NCBI GenBank assembly: GCA_045589235.1
Contig: JAZNOR010000068.1
Span: 1-15,589, forward strand
DNA from: RGIG7332 sp045589235
Lineage (GTDB): Bacteria; Bacillota; Clostridia; Oscillospirales; JAAYXM01
Length of the DNA: 15,589 nucleotides
Direction: 5' to 3'
The translations under genes were made by a program, and so were the position numbers. Of this stretch, positions 6,627 through 13,194 are shown piece after piece. The notes below the pieces were generated by a model. It was not told the DNA's origin. It did not search any database and worked only from the letters and a program-made list of their open reading frames with translations. Position 1 is the stretch's first letter; every line of letters starts with the position of its first letter.

Positions 6627-6842
6627 ATGTCAGAAAAGAAGGTGCGCTCAAAGAAGGATGCGGGCAAATGGTTCCGCGAAATGAAGAGCGAGCTTAAAAA
6701 AATTGTATGGCCGACTTGGGCTCAGGTGGTTAAGAATACCGGCGTTGTTATCGCTATGATGTTAGTTGTCGGTATCTTTCTCGGTATCATTGACCTCGGT
6801 TTATCTGCCGGTGTCAAGGCCCTTTTCAGCGTCTTAGGTTAG
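6627..6842 (+). CDS. secE: Preprotein translocase subunit SecE
   Basis: SecE clamps SecY in the membrane translocon. The 71-residue product is the short single-membrane-span form typical of Gram-positives. A basic cytoplasmic start leads to an amphipathic helix with the conserved SELKKIVWPT (21-30), then one transmembrane helix (about 38-58). The ATG at 6627 is chosen because AAAGGGTG (6610-6617) sits 9 nt upstream. The GTG at 6615 overlaps this SD and is rejected. Its stop codon TAG (6840-6842) is part of the TTAGGAG sequence that serves as the nusG SD, a sign of tight translational coupling. Confidence 0.96.
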   Translation: MSEKKVRSKKDAGKWFREMKSELKKIVWPTWAQVVKNTGVVIAMMLVVGIFLGIIDLGLSAGVKALFSVLG

Positions 6843-6852
6843 GAGATAGAAT

Positions 6853-7380
6853 ATGGCTGAAGGCGCAAAGTGGTATGTTATTCACACATACTCCGGTTAT
6901 GAGAACAAAGTAGCCGCTACAATTCAAAAAACTGTTGAGAACAGAAAGCTTCACGACCTTATTTTTGCAACTCATATCCCGATGGAAACTGCGGTTGAAA
7001 TCAAGGATGGCGGCAAAAAGGAAGTAGAGCGTATGGTTTTCCCGAGCTATGTTCTCGTCAAAATGATTATGACCGATGAAAGCTGGCACATCGTCCGCAA
7101 TACGCGCGGTGTCACAGGGTTTGTCGGCCCGGGAAGCAAGCCGGTTCCGCTTACCGACGAAGAGGTCGCAGCTCTCGGTGTTGAGAAACGCGAAATTTCT
7201 GTCGATTACGAAGTCGGTGACAATGTCAAGATTATTGACGGTGCTCTTGAGGACTTCATTGGTGTCGTTGAGGAAATTGATCTTGACAATAATAAGATTC
7301 GTGTTGTCGTGTCCATGTTCGGTCGCGAGACACCGGTCGAGCTTGAGCCTGAACAGGTTGAGCCTGTGGCTGAAGCGTAA
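6853..7380 (+). CDS. nusG: Transcription termination/antitermination factor NusG
   Basis: NusG binds RNA polymerase and modulates elongation, pausing and Rho or ribosome coupling. The 175 residues start with the NGN domain (WYVIHTYSGYENKVAATIQ, then FPSYVLVKM and the RNTRGVTGFVGPGSKP region). They end with a C-terminal KOW domain (EVGDNVKIIDGALEDFIGVV, then MFGRETPVELEPEQVEPV). The length and order are standard. The SD GGAG overlaps the end of secE and lies 9 nt before the ATG. It is followed by a 116-nt leader to rplK that holds two palindromes and an L1-like RNA motif. Confidence 0.97.
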   Translation: MAEGAKWYVIHTYSGYENKVAATIQKTVENRKLHDLIFATHIPMETAVEIKDGGKKEVERMVFPSYVLVKMIMTDESWHIVRNTRGVTGFVGPGSKPVPLTDEEVAALGVEKREISVDYEVGDNVKIIDGALEDFIGVVEEIDLDNNKIRVVVSMFGRETPVELEPEQVEPVAEA

Positions 7381-7393
7381 ATTTAGTATGCCT

Positions 7394-7430
7394 GCACAAT
7401 TGTGCTGCATATAAATGTGCAAATTTGCAC
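7394..7430 (+). repeat. Paired palindromes in the nusG-rplK spacer
   Basis: GCACAATTGTGC (7394-7405) and GTGCAAATTTGCAC (7417-7430) are both perfect palindromes. They share GCAC/GTGC ends, so an alternative fold pairs TGCACA (7393-7398) with TGTGCA (7416-7421). No U-tract follows, so this is not a standard terminator. It stands directly before the L1-like motif and may be part of the rplK leader structure. Confidence 0.5.
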
Positions 7431-7432
7431 GC

Positions 7433-7470
7433 GTGGGAGGGTGCCAAAGGGGCATTCCGCCATTTACCAC
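7433..7470 (+). promoter_or_regulatory. L1-binding-site-like RNA motif in the rplK leader
   Basis: Outer stem GTGG (7433-7436) with CCAC (7467-7470); 5' internal-loop GA (7437-7438); inner stem GGGTGCC (7439-7445) with GGCATTC (7451-7457), including G-U pairs; long 3' internal loop (7458-7466). The GUGG-GA-stem/CCAC layout matches the site by which ribosomal protein L1 represses the L11-L1 operon, mimicking its 23S rRNA site. Here the 3' internal loop is longer than in the second copy at 7953. It ends 10 nt before the rplK SD. Confidence 0.65.
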
Positions 7471-7496
7471 ATTTTTAACAAGGAGGTGCTATTACA

Positions 7497-7922
7497 ATGG
7501 CTCAAAAGGTTATTGGATATGTAAAACTGCAAATCCCTGCCGGAAAAGCAACTCCGGCACCGCCGGTAGGTCCGGCTCTCGGTCAGCACGGTATCAATAT
7601 CGTGCAGTTCACTAAGGAATTCAACGAGCGCACGAAGAACGATATCGGTCTTATCATCCCGGTTATCATCACCGTTTATGCAGACCGTTCGTTTACCTTC
7701 GTTACCAAGACTCCGCCTGCTGCTGTTCTTATCAAGAAGGCTTGCAAGATTGAGAGTGGTTCTGCTGTACCGAACAAGACCAAGGTTGCAAAGATTTCTA
7801 AGGATGACCTTAAGAAGATTGCTGAAACCAAGATGGTCGACTTAAACGCTGCATCTATCGAAGCAGCAATGAGCATGATTGCGGGTACTGCTCGCAGCAT
7901 GGGTATCACAGTAGAAGAGTAA
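7497..7922 (+). CDS. rplK: 50S ribosomal protein L11
   Basis: L11 forms the GTPase-associated centre on 23S rRNA with L10 and L7/L12. The 141 residues are the standard length. The N-terminal domain contains KLQIPAGKATPAPPVGPALG and the GINIVQFTKEFN segment; the C-terminal rRNA-binding domain contains KTPPAAVLIKKA and ends with MIAGTARSMGITVEE. The SD AGGAGGTG (7481-7488) is 8 nt before the ATG. It sits between two L1-site-like motifs (7433-7470 and 7953-7983), so translational feedback by L1 is likely. Codons are highly optimised. Confidence 0.98.
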   Translation: MAQKVIGYVKLQIPAGKATPAPPVGPALGQHGINIVQFTKEFNERTKNDIGLIIPVIITVYADRSFTFVTKTPPAAVLIKKACKIESGSAVPNKTKVAKISKDDLKKIAETKMVDLNAASIEAAMSMIAGTARSMGITVEE

Positions 7923-7933
7923 TTTTATTTATT

Positions 7934-7949
7934 GGCGGCAAAAGCCGCC
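7934..7949 (+). other. Short GC hairpin after rplK
   Basis: GGCGGC (7934-7939) and GCCGCC (7944-7949) form a 6-bp all-GC stem with an AAAA loop. It is followed by CAAGTGGG, the start of the L1-like motif, not by a U-tract. It probably helps isolate or stack on the L1 motif, or marks a pause site; not a terminator. Confidence 0.55.
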
Positions 7950-7952
7950 CAA

Positions 7953-7983
7953 GTGGGAGGATACAAAGTATCCGAAAAACCAC
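7953..7983 (+). promoter_or_regulatory. L1-binding-site-like RNA motif in the rplK-rplA spacer
   Basis: Outer stem GTGG (7953-7956) with CCAC (7980-7983); 5' internal loop GA (7957-7958); perfect inner stem GGATAC (7959-7964) with GTATCC (7968-7973), AAA loop; 3' internal loop GAAAAA (7974-7979). This reproduces the asymmetric loop (GA opposite a purine-rich GA-A-A segment) known from L1 regulatory sites in mRNA and from the L1 site of 23S rRNA. It ends 5 nt before the rplA SD (GGAGG, 7989-7993), well placed to block rplA translation. Confidence 0.75.
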
Positions 7984-8000
7984 CAGAAGGAGGATAAACA

Positions 8001-8696
8001 GTGCGTAGAGGTAAAAAGTATGTCGAAAGCGCGAAGCTTATCGACCGTGCAATTCAATACGACACAGCGGAAGCATTCGACCTCGTTGTAAAGTCAGGTA
8101 AGGCTAAGTTCGACGAGACAGTTGAGCTCCACGTTAAGTTAGGTGTAGACTCCCGTCACGCTGACCAGCAGGTTCGCGGTGCGGTTGTTCTTCCGCACGG
8201 TACAGGTAAGAATGTTCGTGTTTGCGTATTTGCAAAGAATGACAAGGCAAAGGAAGCTGAAGAGGCAGGTGCTGACGTAGTTGGTGCTGAGGATCTCGTT
8301 GCCAGAATTCAGGGCGAGAACTTCTTCGATTTCGATGTCGTTGTTGCTACCCCGGATATGATGGGTCTTGTTGGTCGTCTCGGTAAGGTGTTAGGTCCGA
8401 AGGGTCTTATGCCGAACCCGAAGGCTGGTACAGTTACACCTGATGTTGCTAAGGCTATTGCAGACCTTAAAGCAGGTAAGATTGAGTACCGTCTTGATAA
8501 GACTAACATCATCCACTGCCCGATCGGCAAGGTTTCATTTGGCGTTGAGAAGTTAACTGAGAACTTCGACACCATTATGGGTGCTATTATCAAGGCTAAA
8601 CCGGCTGCTGCTAAGGGTCAGTACATCCGCTCATGTGTTGTTGCATCAACAATGGGCCCGGGCGTCAAGGTTAACTCTGCTAAATTAATGGGCTAA
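8001..8696 (+). CDS. rplA: 50S ribosomal protein L1
   Basis: L1 forms the mobile L1 stalk at the E site and represses its own operon by binding mRNA. The 231-residue length is standard. Family blocks seen include MRRGKKYVESAKLIDR at the start and DQQVRGAVVLPHGTGKNVRV. Others are VVATPDMMGLVGRLGKVLGP followed by GLMPNPKAGTV, and the C-terminal GQYIRSCVVASTMGPGVKV. The start is GTG 8001, 7 nt after GGAGG (7989-7993). No terminator follows: the -35 box of the rplJ promoter starts 8 nt after the stop, so transcripts should run into the L10 leader. Confidence 0.98.
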   Translation: MRRGKKYVESAKLIDRAIQYDTAEAFDLVVKSGKAKFDETVELHVKLGVDSRHADQQVRGAVVLPHGTGKNVRVCVFAKNDKAKEAEEAGADVVGAEDLVARIQGENFFDFDVVVATPDMMGLVGRLGKVLGPKGLMPNPKAGTVTPDVAKAIADLKAGKIEYRLDKTNIIHCPIGKVSFGVEKLTENFDTIMGAIIKAKPAAAKGQYIRSCVVASTMGPGVKVNSAKLMG

Positions 8697-8703
8697 GTTA
8701 TAC

Positions 8704-8732
8704 TTGACAAAGTTTTGTTTTTAGTATATAAT
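8704..8732 (+). promoter_or_regulatory. Perfect-consensus promoter of rplJ-rplL
   Basis: TTGACA (8704-8709), 17-bp spacer, TATAAT (8727-8732): an exact match to the housekeeping consensus in both boxes and spacing. The predicted start is about 8739, just before the L10 leader. This allows rplJ-rplL to be expressed above the rplK-rplA level, in keeping with the several L7/L12 copies per ribosome. Confidence 0.92.
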
Positions 8733-8747
8733 CTATTTTGCGTTCTT

Positions 8748-8873
8748 AAGACAGCAGGTTTCACGTAAGTGATATAATTTGAGTTTTCAAGCCTGCCGAG
8801 GAAATAGCTTTTGTTTTAAATACATTTGTCTATTTCTCCCCCTGTGTCTTAACGGACGCAGGGGTTATTTTTT
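8748..8873 (+). ncRNA. Ribosomal protein L10 leader (L10-L12 autoregulatory RNA)
   Basis: The leader has the usual elements: GCAGG (8754-8758) pairing with CCTGC (8792-8796), a small TCAC/GTGA hairpin, then a GAGG-type loop and GGAAATAG (8800-8807) pairing with CTATTTC (8830-8836), then a terminator. AAGACAgCAGG (8748-8758) can instead pair with CCTGTGTCTT (8841-8850), with one bulged G. That pairing destroys both the first stem and the terminator and so acts as antiterminator. In the known mechanism, the L10-L12 complex stabilises the upstream fold and so favours termination. Confidence 0.9.
8839..8873 (+). terminator. Attenuator terminator of the L10 leader
   Basis: CCCCTGTGTC (8839-8848) pairs with GACGCAGGGG (8855-8864), one T-G pair, 6-nt loop, followed by TTATTTTTT (8865-8873). 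It lies 22 nt before the rplJ start and is the only terminator between rplA and rplJ, so it would act on both the rplJ promoter transcript and read-through from rplKA. Confidence 0.92.
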
Positions 8874-8895
8874 AGCTACGGAGGTGAATTTTACT

Positions 8896-9405
8896 GTGCC
8901 AAACGCAAAGGTTTTAGAAGAAAAGAAAGCTATAGTTGCTAACCTCGCTGAAAAGATGAAAAACGCTAGCAGCGGTGTTTTAGTTGACTATAAGGGTATC
9001 AACGTTGAGGACGATACTAAGCTCCGTGCAGAGATGCGCAAGAACGGAGTTGAGTATACCGTTATCAAGAACAACTTAATCCGCTTTGCTGCAAAAGAAG
9101 TAGGATTCGATGCACTCGATGAGGTGCTCCACGGTACTACTGCTATTGCTATCAGCATGGACGATATGATTGCTCCGGCAAAGATCGTTGCTGAGTACGC
9201 AAAGAAGAACGACGAAGTCTTTAACATCAAGGCCGGATTCGTTGAAGGTCGCGTTATCGGTGTTGACGAGGTTAAGCGTCTTGCTGCTACTCCGAGTAAG
9301 GAAGTTTTACTTTCAAAGTTACTTGGCAGCTTGAAGTCACCGATTACAGCTCTCGCAATTGCGCTTAATGCTGTTGCTGAAAAGGGCGAGCAGGAAACTG
9401 CATAA
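8896..9405 (+). CDS. rplJ: 50S ribosomal protein L10
   Basis: L10 anchors the L7/L12 dimers to the GTPase-associated centre and, with them, binds its own leader. The start GTG at 8896 gives 169 residues beginning VPNAKVLEEKKAIVANL, the usual L10 start, with GGAGG (8880-8884) 11 nt upstream. Open frame upstream of this is leader RNA. The N-terminal rRNA-binding domain shows GVLVDYKGINVEDDTKLRAE, then GVEYTVIKNNLIRFAAK. The C-terminal helix that carries L7/L12 lies near LLGSLKSPITALAIALNAVA. It is followed after 39 nt by rplL. Confidence 0.97.
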   Translation: MPNAKVLEEKKAIVANLAEKMKNASSGVLVDYKGINVEDDTKLRAEMRKNGVEYTVIKNNLIRFAAKEVGFDALDEVLHGTTAIAISMDDMIAPAKIVAEYAKKNDEVFNIKAGFVEGRVIGVDEVKRLAATPSKEVLLSKLLGSLKSPITALAIALNAVAEKGEQETA

Positions 9406-9444
9406 TTAAATTTAATTTAAAAATTTGTTTGGAGGTATATTAAA

Positions 9445-9825
9445 ATGTCAGAGAAGATTACAAACATTGTTGAAGAAATTAAGGCTATGTCTCTCCTTGA
9501 GGTTGCAGACCTCGTAAAGGCTATCGAAGAAGAATTTGGTGTTTCTGCTGCTGCAGTAGCTGTTGCTGCTCCGGCTGCAGGTGCTGCTGATGCAGGTGCA
9601 GGCGCTGCTGAGAAGAGCGAATTTGACGTTGTTCTCGTTGATGCAGGTGCAAGCAAGATTAACGTTATCAAGATCGTTCGTGAGCTCACAGGTCTTGGTC
9701 TTAAGGAAGCTAAGGAAGTTGTTGACGGCGCACCGAAGACTGTTAAGGAAGCAGTTGCTAAGGACGATGCTGAAGCAATGAAGGCTAAGCTTGAAGAAGC
9801 TGGCGCTAAGGTTGAGCTTAAGTAA
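9445..9825 (+). CDS. rplL: 50S ribosomal protein L7/L12
   Basis: Stalk protein that recruits and activates translational GTPases. The 126 residues include the N-terminal dimer domain (ITNIVEEIKAMSLLEVADLV), an Ala/Gly-rich hinge (about 34-56), and the C-terminal factor-binding domain. That domain has the classic KINVIKIVRELTGLGLKEAK and VDGAPKTVKE, ending EEAGAKVELK. The SD GGAGG lies 9 nt before the ATG. Strongest codon optimisation in the window. A clear terminator follows, and rpoB, the usual next gene, is absent from this window. Confidence 0.98.
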   Translation: MSEKITNIVEEIKAMSLLEVADLVKAIEEEFGVSAAAVAVAAPAAGAADAGAGAAEKSEFDVVLVDAGASKINVIKIVRELTGLGLKEAKEVVDGAPKTVKEAVAKDDAEAMKAKLEEAGAKVELK

Positions 9826-9849
9826 TTTAAACTCCATAAAGCTAAAAAG

Positions 9850-9880
9850 AAAAACCGCTACAAAAGTAGCGGTTTTTTTA
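9850..9880. terminator. Bidirectional terminator between rplL and the deacetylase gene
   Basis: AAAACCGCTAC (9851-9861) pairs with GTAGCGGTTTT (9866-9876) around AAAA, with a T-run on the plus strand and A-rich bases upstream. These give a T-run on the minus strand too. It therefore serves rplL on one strand and the deacetylase operon, which stops at 9888, on the other. Confidence 0.95.
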
Positions 9881-9887
9881 TTTGATT

Positions 9888-11258
9888 TTAACCTAAAAGT
9901 GCTTCTGCTAAAATCGGTAAAATATCGCGGCGGGAAAGCTTCTTCTTTGAATTTACAATTGTATATTCAATTGTTTTGCCGAAACGATTTGTAAGAAGCT
10001 CGCTGAAAAGTGGTGCGGTGAGTGGTGTGTCGACACGTAGATGTTTTTTGTTACCCGCATCCAAAACACCGTTTTTAACAGCACTGTAAAATGCAAAGTA
10101 ATACGGGTGCTCAGGTGATATATTATAATTTTTGAGCAGATCATCCTGCACTTTAAAGCCATTGTCAACATATTCGCGGTAAAGGCTTAAATGCTCGTCA
10201 GGATTTGCGGTCATTGTTACAAACTCACCGACGCTTGTAATTCTATCAGGTTGGAGAGTGTTATTTTTATATGCAACAGTATATCCTGCATTGCACAAAC
10301 GACGTGAGGATGCATGAACCTCGTCTTCTGCACCGACATCCTCAAAAGGAGATAATGCAAGCAGGTCGGAAACTGAAATTACCTCGTAATTATTTGCATA
10401 TAAAAGCTTGAGTTGTGGCTCAAGTGCATCGGCAATTGGAGTTTCGCGTGACATATTGCAGCCGTCTTTCTGGAAGATAATCTGACCGTTTAGTGCATCG
10501 GGATTTTCAGAAAGCGCCTTTTCAAGCGGTGCAATCATTAAAGCTACATCCTTCTGATAATCACCGGTAACCTGCCAGCCACCACCATCAAAGCTTGCCG
10601 CCATATACTGATAATTCATATAACGGTATGCGTCGTATGAATTGTGCCCGTCACAAGTTTTATCAATGTAATGTGGTGGTCTTGACATACGGATTTTATA
10701 GGAAAAATCGTTTTTTAAAAGCTCATCGAGCTTTTTTAAATCATCAATAACCTCAAAAATATTCTCAAAGTATTTGCGTTTACCGTAAATGAGCTTATTC
10801 TGACCGAAAAGACGATGGTAATAGGTGTGGCTTGTGATTTCGTGGCCCTCATCTAAAATTCGTTTTGCAAGTCCCGGTTGATTAACAACGCCGCCTAAAT
10901 GGTCAAGCTCAAAATCAGGGTAGTGGTCATAAGCCTCGCCACCCCATGTAAATGTTCCGGTCGGACCCTTTACATCGGGGTAATTTTCTGCGGTTGTACC
11001 GATTACATCAAATGTGCCATGAGCTCCAAATTTTGCTAAAGTATCGAGCAAATCATCGGTAAGACCACGATCGCTACGAGGCGGATTTGTTGGCGATGCG
11101 GCAGGACCGTCATCGAACGTCATTGCACAAAGTCTGCGATTCGGAATAGGCGCAACGCGCTCAATTCTACGAACCGGACTTAAATATTTTCCTGCTTGAG
11201 CCTTTACATATTCTTTATATTTGCTTTTCGCATTTCGTGCAAGCTGGTATATATTCAT
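9888..11258 (-). CDS. NodB-type polysaccharide deacetylase with SLH-like C-terminal region
   Basis: The 456-residue protein has NodB homology (carbohydrate esterase 4) motifs: MTFDDGP (46-52, catalytic and metal Asp), GTFDVIG (81-87), the metal-binding H-x3-H in SHTYYH (143-148), and RPPHY (193-197). Such enzymes remove acetyl groups from N-acetylglucosamine-type glycans. After the catalytic part, SPFEDV (303-308) onward to about 350, with YTVAYKNNTLQPDRITSVGEF, resembles an S-layer-homology repeat. A second weaker one lies around 384-425. No signal peptide or hydrophobic anchor is visible at the N-terminus, which is odd for an envelope enzyme. The SD AAGGAAA lies in the end of the PHP gene, 2 nt between the genes. 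The substrate is unknown. It is last gene of the minus-strand trio. Confidence 0.85.
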   Translation of the reverse strand: MNIYQLARNAKSKYKEYVKAQAGKYLSPVRRIERVAPIPNRRLCAMTFDDGPAASPTNPPRSDRGLTDDLLDTLAKFGAHGTFDVIGTTAENYPDVKGPTGTFTWGGEAYDHYPDFELDHLGGVVNQPGLAKRILDEGHEITSHTYYHRLFGQNKLIYGKRKYFENIFEVIDDLKKLDELLKNDFSYKIRMSRPPHYIDKTCDGHNSYDAYRYMNYQYMAASFDGGGWQVTGDYQKDVALMIAPLEKALSENPDALNGQIIFQKDGCNMSRETPIADALEPQLKLLYANNYEVISVSDLLALSPFEDVGAEDEVHASSRRLCNAGYTVAYKNNTLQPDRITSVGEFVTMTANPDEHLSLYREYVDNGFKVQDDLLKNYNISPEHPYYFAFYSAVKNGVLDAGNKKHLRVDTPLTAPLFSELLTNRFGKTIEYTIVNSKKKLSRRDILPILAEALLG

Positions 11259-11260
11259 TT

Positions 11261-12007
11261 TTATTTTCCTTTCATATCAATGTATCCACGGTGCTTTTTC
11301 TTGAATAAACGCAAAAATGAGAGAATAAACCGTGCTATATTTTTTGGTGCATTTGAATAGGTTTTAAGCTTCATCATTTTAATCCACTGGCTTGCCGGCT
11401 GACACAAGGGGCAAGCAGTAGCACCATATACCTTGCCTTTTTTTGAAACAAGAGCTTCTTTAATTGAATCAAGAGTCAAATCAACGTCACATTCCCAGAA
11501 TGCAGCACCAACTTCACTCGGAAAATGCGCATCACTACCTGCAGAAAACGGCTTTTTTGAAAGAATAGCTGCTTCTTGCGCATTTAAATTTGCATTTTTA
11601 ATTCTTGTATGCTCAATGCGCGCATTATACACTTCGATTCCGTCAACTGAGTCCCATACTTCTTGGGTGCGTTCTTTTTTAGGGGCAAACGGATGCGCTA
11701 AAAAGCACAGAGCACCTTGCGCATGCGCCGAATCGACTACCTCGAGCCAGTTATAGATATTCTTACCATTATGTGTAAGTCCTAAATCTTCATTGAGAAA
11801 ATAAATTAAAATGTGACCTGCATCGGTTGAATATTCAGCACCCGGAATTATAATTAAATCATCACATTCAGGGGCCTTTGTGAAAACATTGTGGTCGCAG
11901 ATTGCAATACCTGAAAGCCCCTTTTTTCTTGCGGCATTATAAATTTTTTCAAACTCAGCTTGCGAATCAATAGAGCATTTGGAATGAACATGCAAATCAA
12001 ATTTCAT
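11261..12007 (-). CDS. PHP-domain metal-dependent phosphoesterase family protein
   Basis: The 248-residue protein has the PHP metal-ligand pattern: FDLHVHS (H6, H8), AICDHN (D38, H39), PGAEYS (E58), GHILIYF (H65), CFLAHPF (H105), GIEVYNAR (E125) and SAGSDAH (D159, H161). PHP proteins usually hydrolyse phosphoesters or aminoacyl-phosphate-like compounds using two or three metals; the substrate here cannot be read from sequence. The C-terminal part has CPLC (199-202) and a basic amphipathic helix (about 224-241) that could touch the membrane. I prefer the ATG at 12007: GGTGA lies 5 nt upstream, overlapping the ATP-grasp stop codon. GTG 12016 would overlap that stop and add three residues. It is translationally coupled to both neighbours. 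Confidence 0.85.
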   Translation of the reverse strand: MKFDLHVHSKCSIDSQAEFEKIYNAARKKGLSGIAICDHNVFTKAPECDDLIIIPGAEYSTDAGHILIYFLNEDLGLTHNGKNIYNWLEVVDSAHAQGALCFLAHPFAPKKERTQEVWDSVDGIEVYNARIEHTRIKNANLNAQEAAILSKKPFSAGSDAHFPSEVGAAFWECDVDLTLDSIKEALVSKKGKVYGATACPLCQPASQWIKMMKLKTYSNAPKNIARFILSFLRLFKKKHRGYIDMKGK

Positions 12008-12012
12008 AAAAA

Positions 12013-13170
12013 TCACCGTACAATCTTATCGGTCTTGCGCAGTGCCTGCTTAAAATACTGAACACTGCTCTTTATATCGCGAAAACTCCACACGCCGTCG
12101 GAAACATTCGGGTTTAATAAATCTCCTAAGTATCCGAAAAGCAGGGATAATTTTTTATCGCGTTTAAAATATGATGCAACTGCAAGTGTGTCTTGCAGGA
12201 GAAAATGCATTTTTCTGCCAATTTTATAATTTGGACTAACATCTCCGTTTGAGCACTCACCGAGAGCTGCGCGATAGAGTGCATATGGAACGTTACAGCC
12301 GGATAGTGGTGCAAGCGCCATACTTCCCCAGAAACGTGGGTTTATTTCCATAAGATAGTCGCCCTTAAATTCAACCATTGCAACACCTGTCCATTTAAGC
12401 GCTTTCAATAGCTTTACCGCGTGTGATACAAGTGTATCATCCCAATAGCTTTCGCACATTGAGGATGGGCCACCGCTTATCGGGTATTCGCGAAGTCTGT
12501 GGTGGCAGAATATTTCAAGCGGCTCGTGATTTTTATCAAAAACTGCGGAAACGCCAAAGCCGTCATCCTCGATATATTGCTGAACAAGCGGGTATGCCTG
12601 CGCATTATGCATACGCAAAAATTCGAGCTTAAAGGCATCTTTATCGCGAATAATTTTATATCTGTTCTGCGGGTCTAATTTTAAAAGCTCGCCCTCGCGA
12701 TATTTAATGACAACGGGATATGTTATTCTTTCAGATAGCTCATCTACCGTTTCGTTTTTAAGAAGGGTAGTGGTATAAGGTGTCGGGATACCGATGTTAC
12801 TTGCAAATTCCATAAGCGCGGATTTGTCATTTGCGAGCCTGAAATTTTCATATGATGGAACAGCAATGTGAGCAAAAGAAGAAACCTCATCTTGCTTTTT
12901 TGTTATTTCAATCAAACTGTCAATTCCGCACGGGAGAAGAACAGGACTATCAGCACTACAGATTTCTTTTAATTTTTCAATATAGTTTTCATCATCGGGT
13001 GAGGGAAGTGAATAACAATTATTTGTATAACGCGAATAGAAGCCGAGCGACTTTGCGCGCGGCGTAGTATTGAGATCACACGCGTCTGTTTGAATGTTTT
13101 TGCTACCGAGTGAACGGATAACGGGCAGACTCATTCGATATCGCGCGTCTAATACAACTGCTCTTTTCAC
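12013..13170 (-). CDS. ATP-grasp ligase family protein
   Basis: The 385-residue ATP-grasp enzyme is related to the carboxylate-amine ligase group (COG3919-like). The N-terminal pre-ATP-grasp domain starts VKRAVVLDARYRMSLPVIRS (1-20) and has CDLNTTPRAKSLGFYSRYTN. The ATP-binding core includes PVVIKYREG (K156), LVQQYIEDDGFGVSAVF, HHRLREYPISGGPSSMCES, and the Mg site MVEFKGDYLMEINPRFWGS (E267, E275, N277, R279). Such enzymes make an acyl phosphate and join it to an amine or another nucleophile; substrates unknown. The start is GTG at 13170, 8 nt after AAGGAGG; the frame extends 56 codons upstream across the promoter, so that extension is rejected. It is first gene of the trio. Confidence 0.88.
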   Translation of the reverse strand: MKRAVVLDARYRMSLPVIRSLGSKNIQTDACDLNTTPRAKSLGFYSRYTNNCYSLPSPDDENYIEKLKEICSADSPVLLPCGIDSLIEITKKQDEVSSFAHIAVPSYENFRLANDKSALMEFASNIGIPTPYTTTLLKNETVDELSERITYPVVIKYREGELLKLDPQNRYKIIRDKDAFKLEFLRMHNAQAYPLVQQYIEDDGFGVSAVFDKNHEPLEIFCHHRLREYPISGGPSSMCESYWDDTLVSHAVKLLKALKWTGVAMVEFKGDYLMEINPRFWGSMALAPLSGCNVPYALYRAALGECSNGDVSPNYKIGRKMHFLLQDTLAVASYFKRDKKLSLLFGYLGDLLNPNVSDGVWSFRDIKSSVQYFKQALRKTDKIVR

Positions 13171-13194
13171 ATAAACTCCCTCCTTGTTACTTAT

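Noticed and set aside
6826..7470. 214-codon minus-strand open frame opposite nusG
   Set aside because: nusG on the plus strand is unmistakable; the antisense frame is a by-product of its codon use.
8779..8895. 39-codon extension of rplJ
   Set aside because: It lies inside the L10 leader and the attenuator; the GTG at 8896 gives the canonical L10 start.
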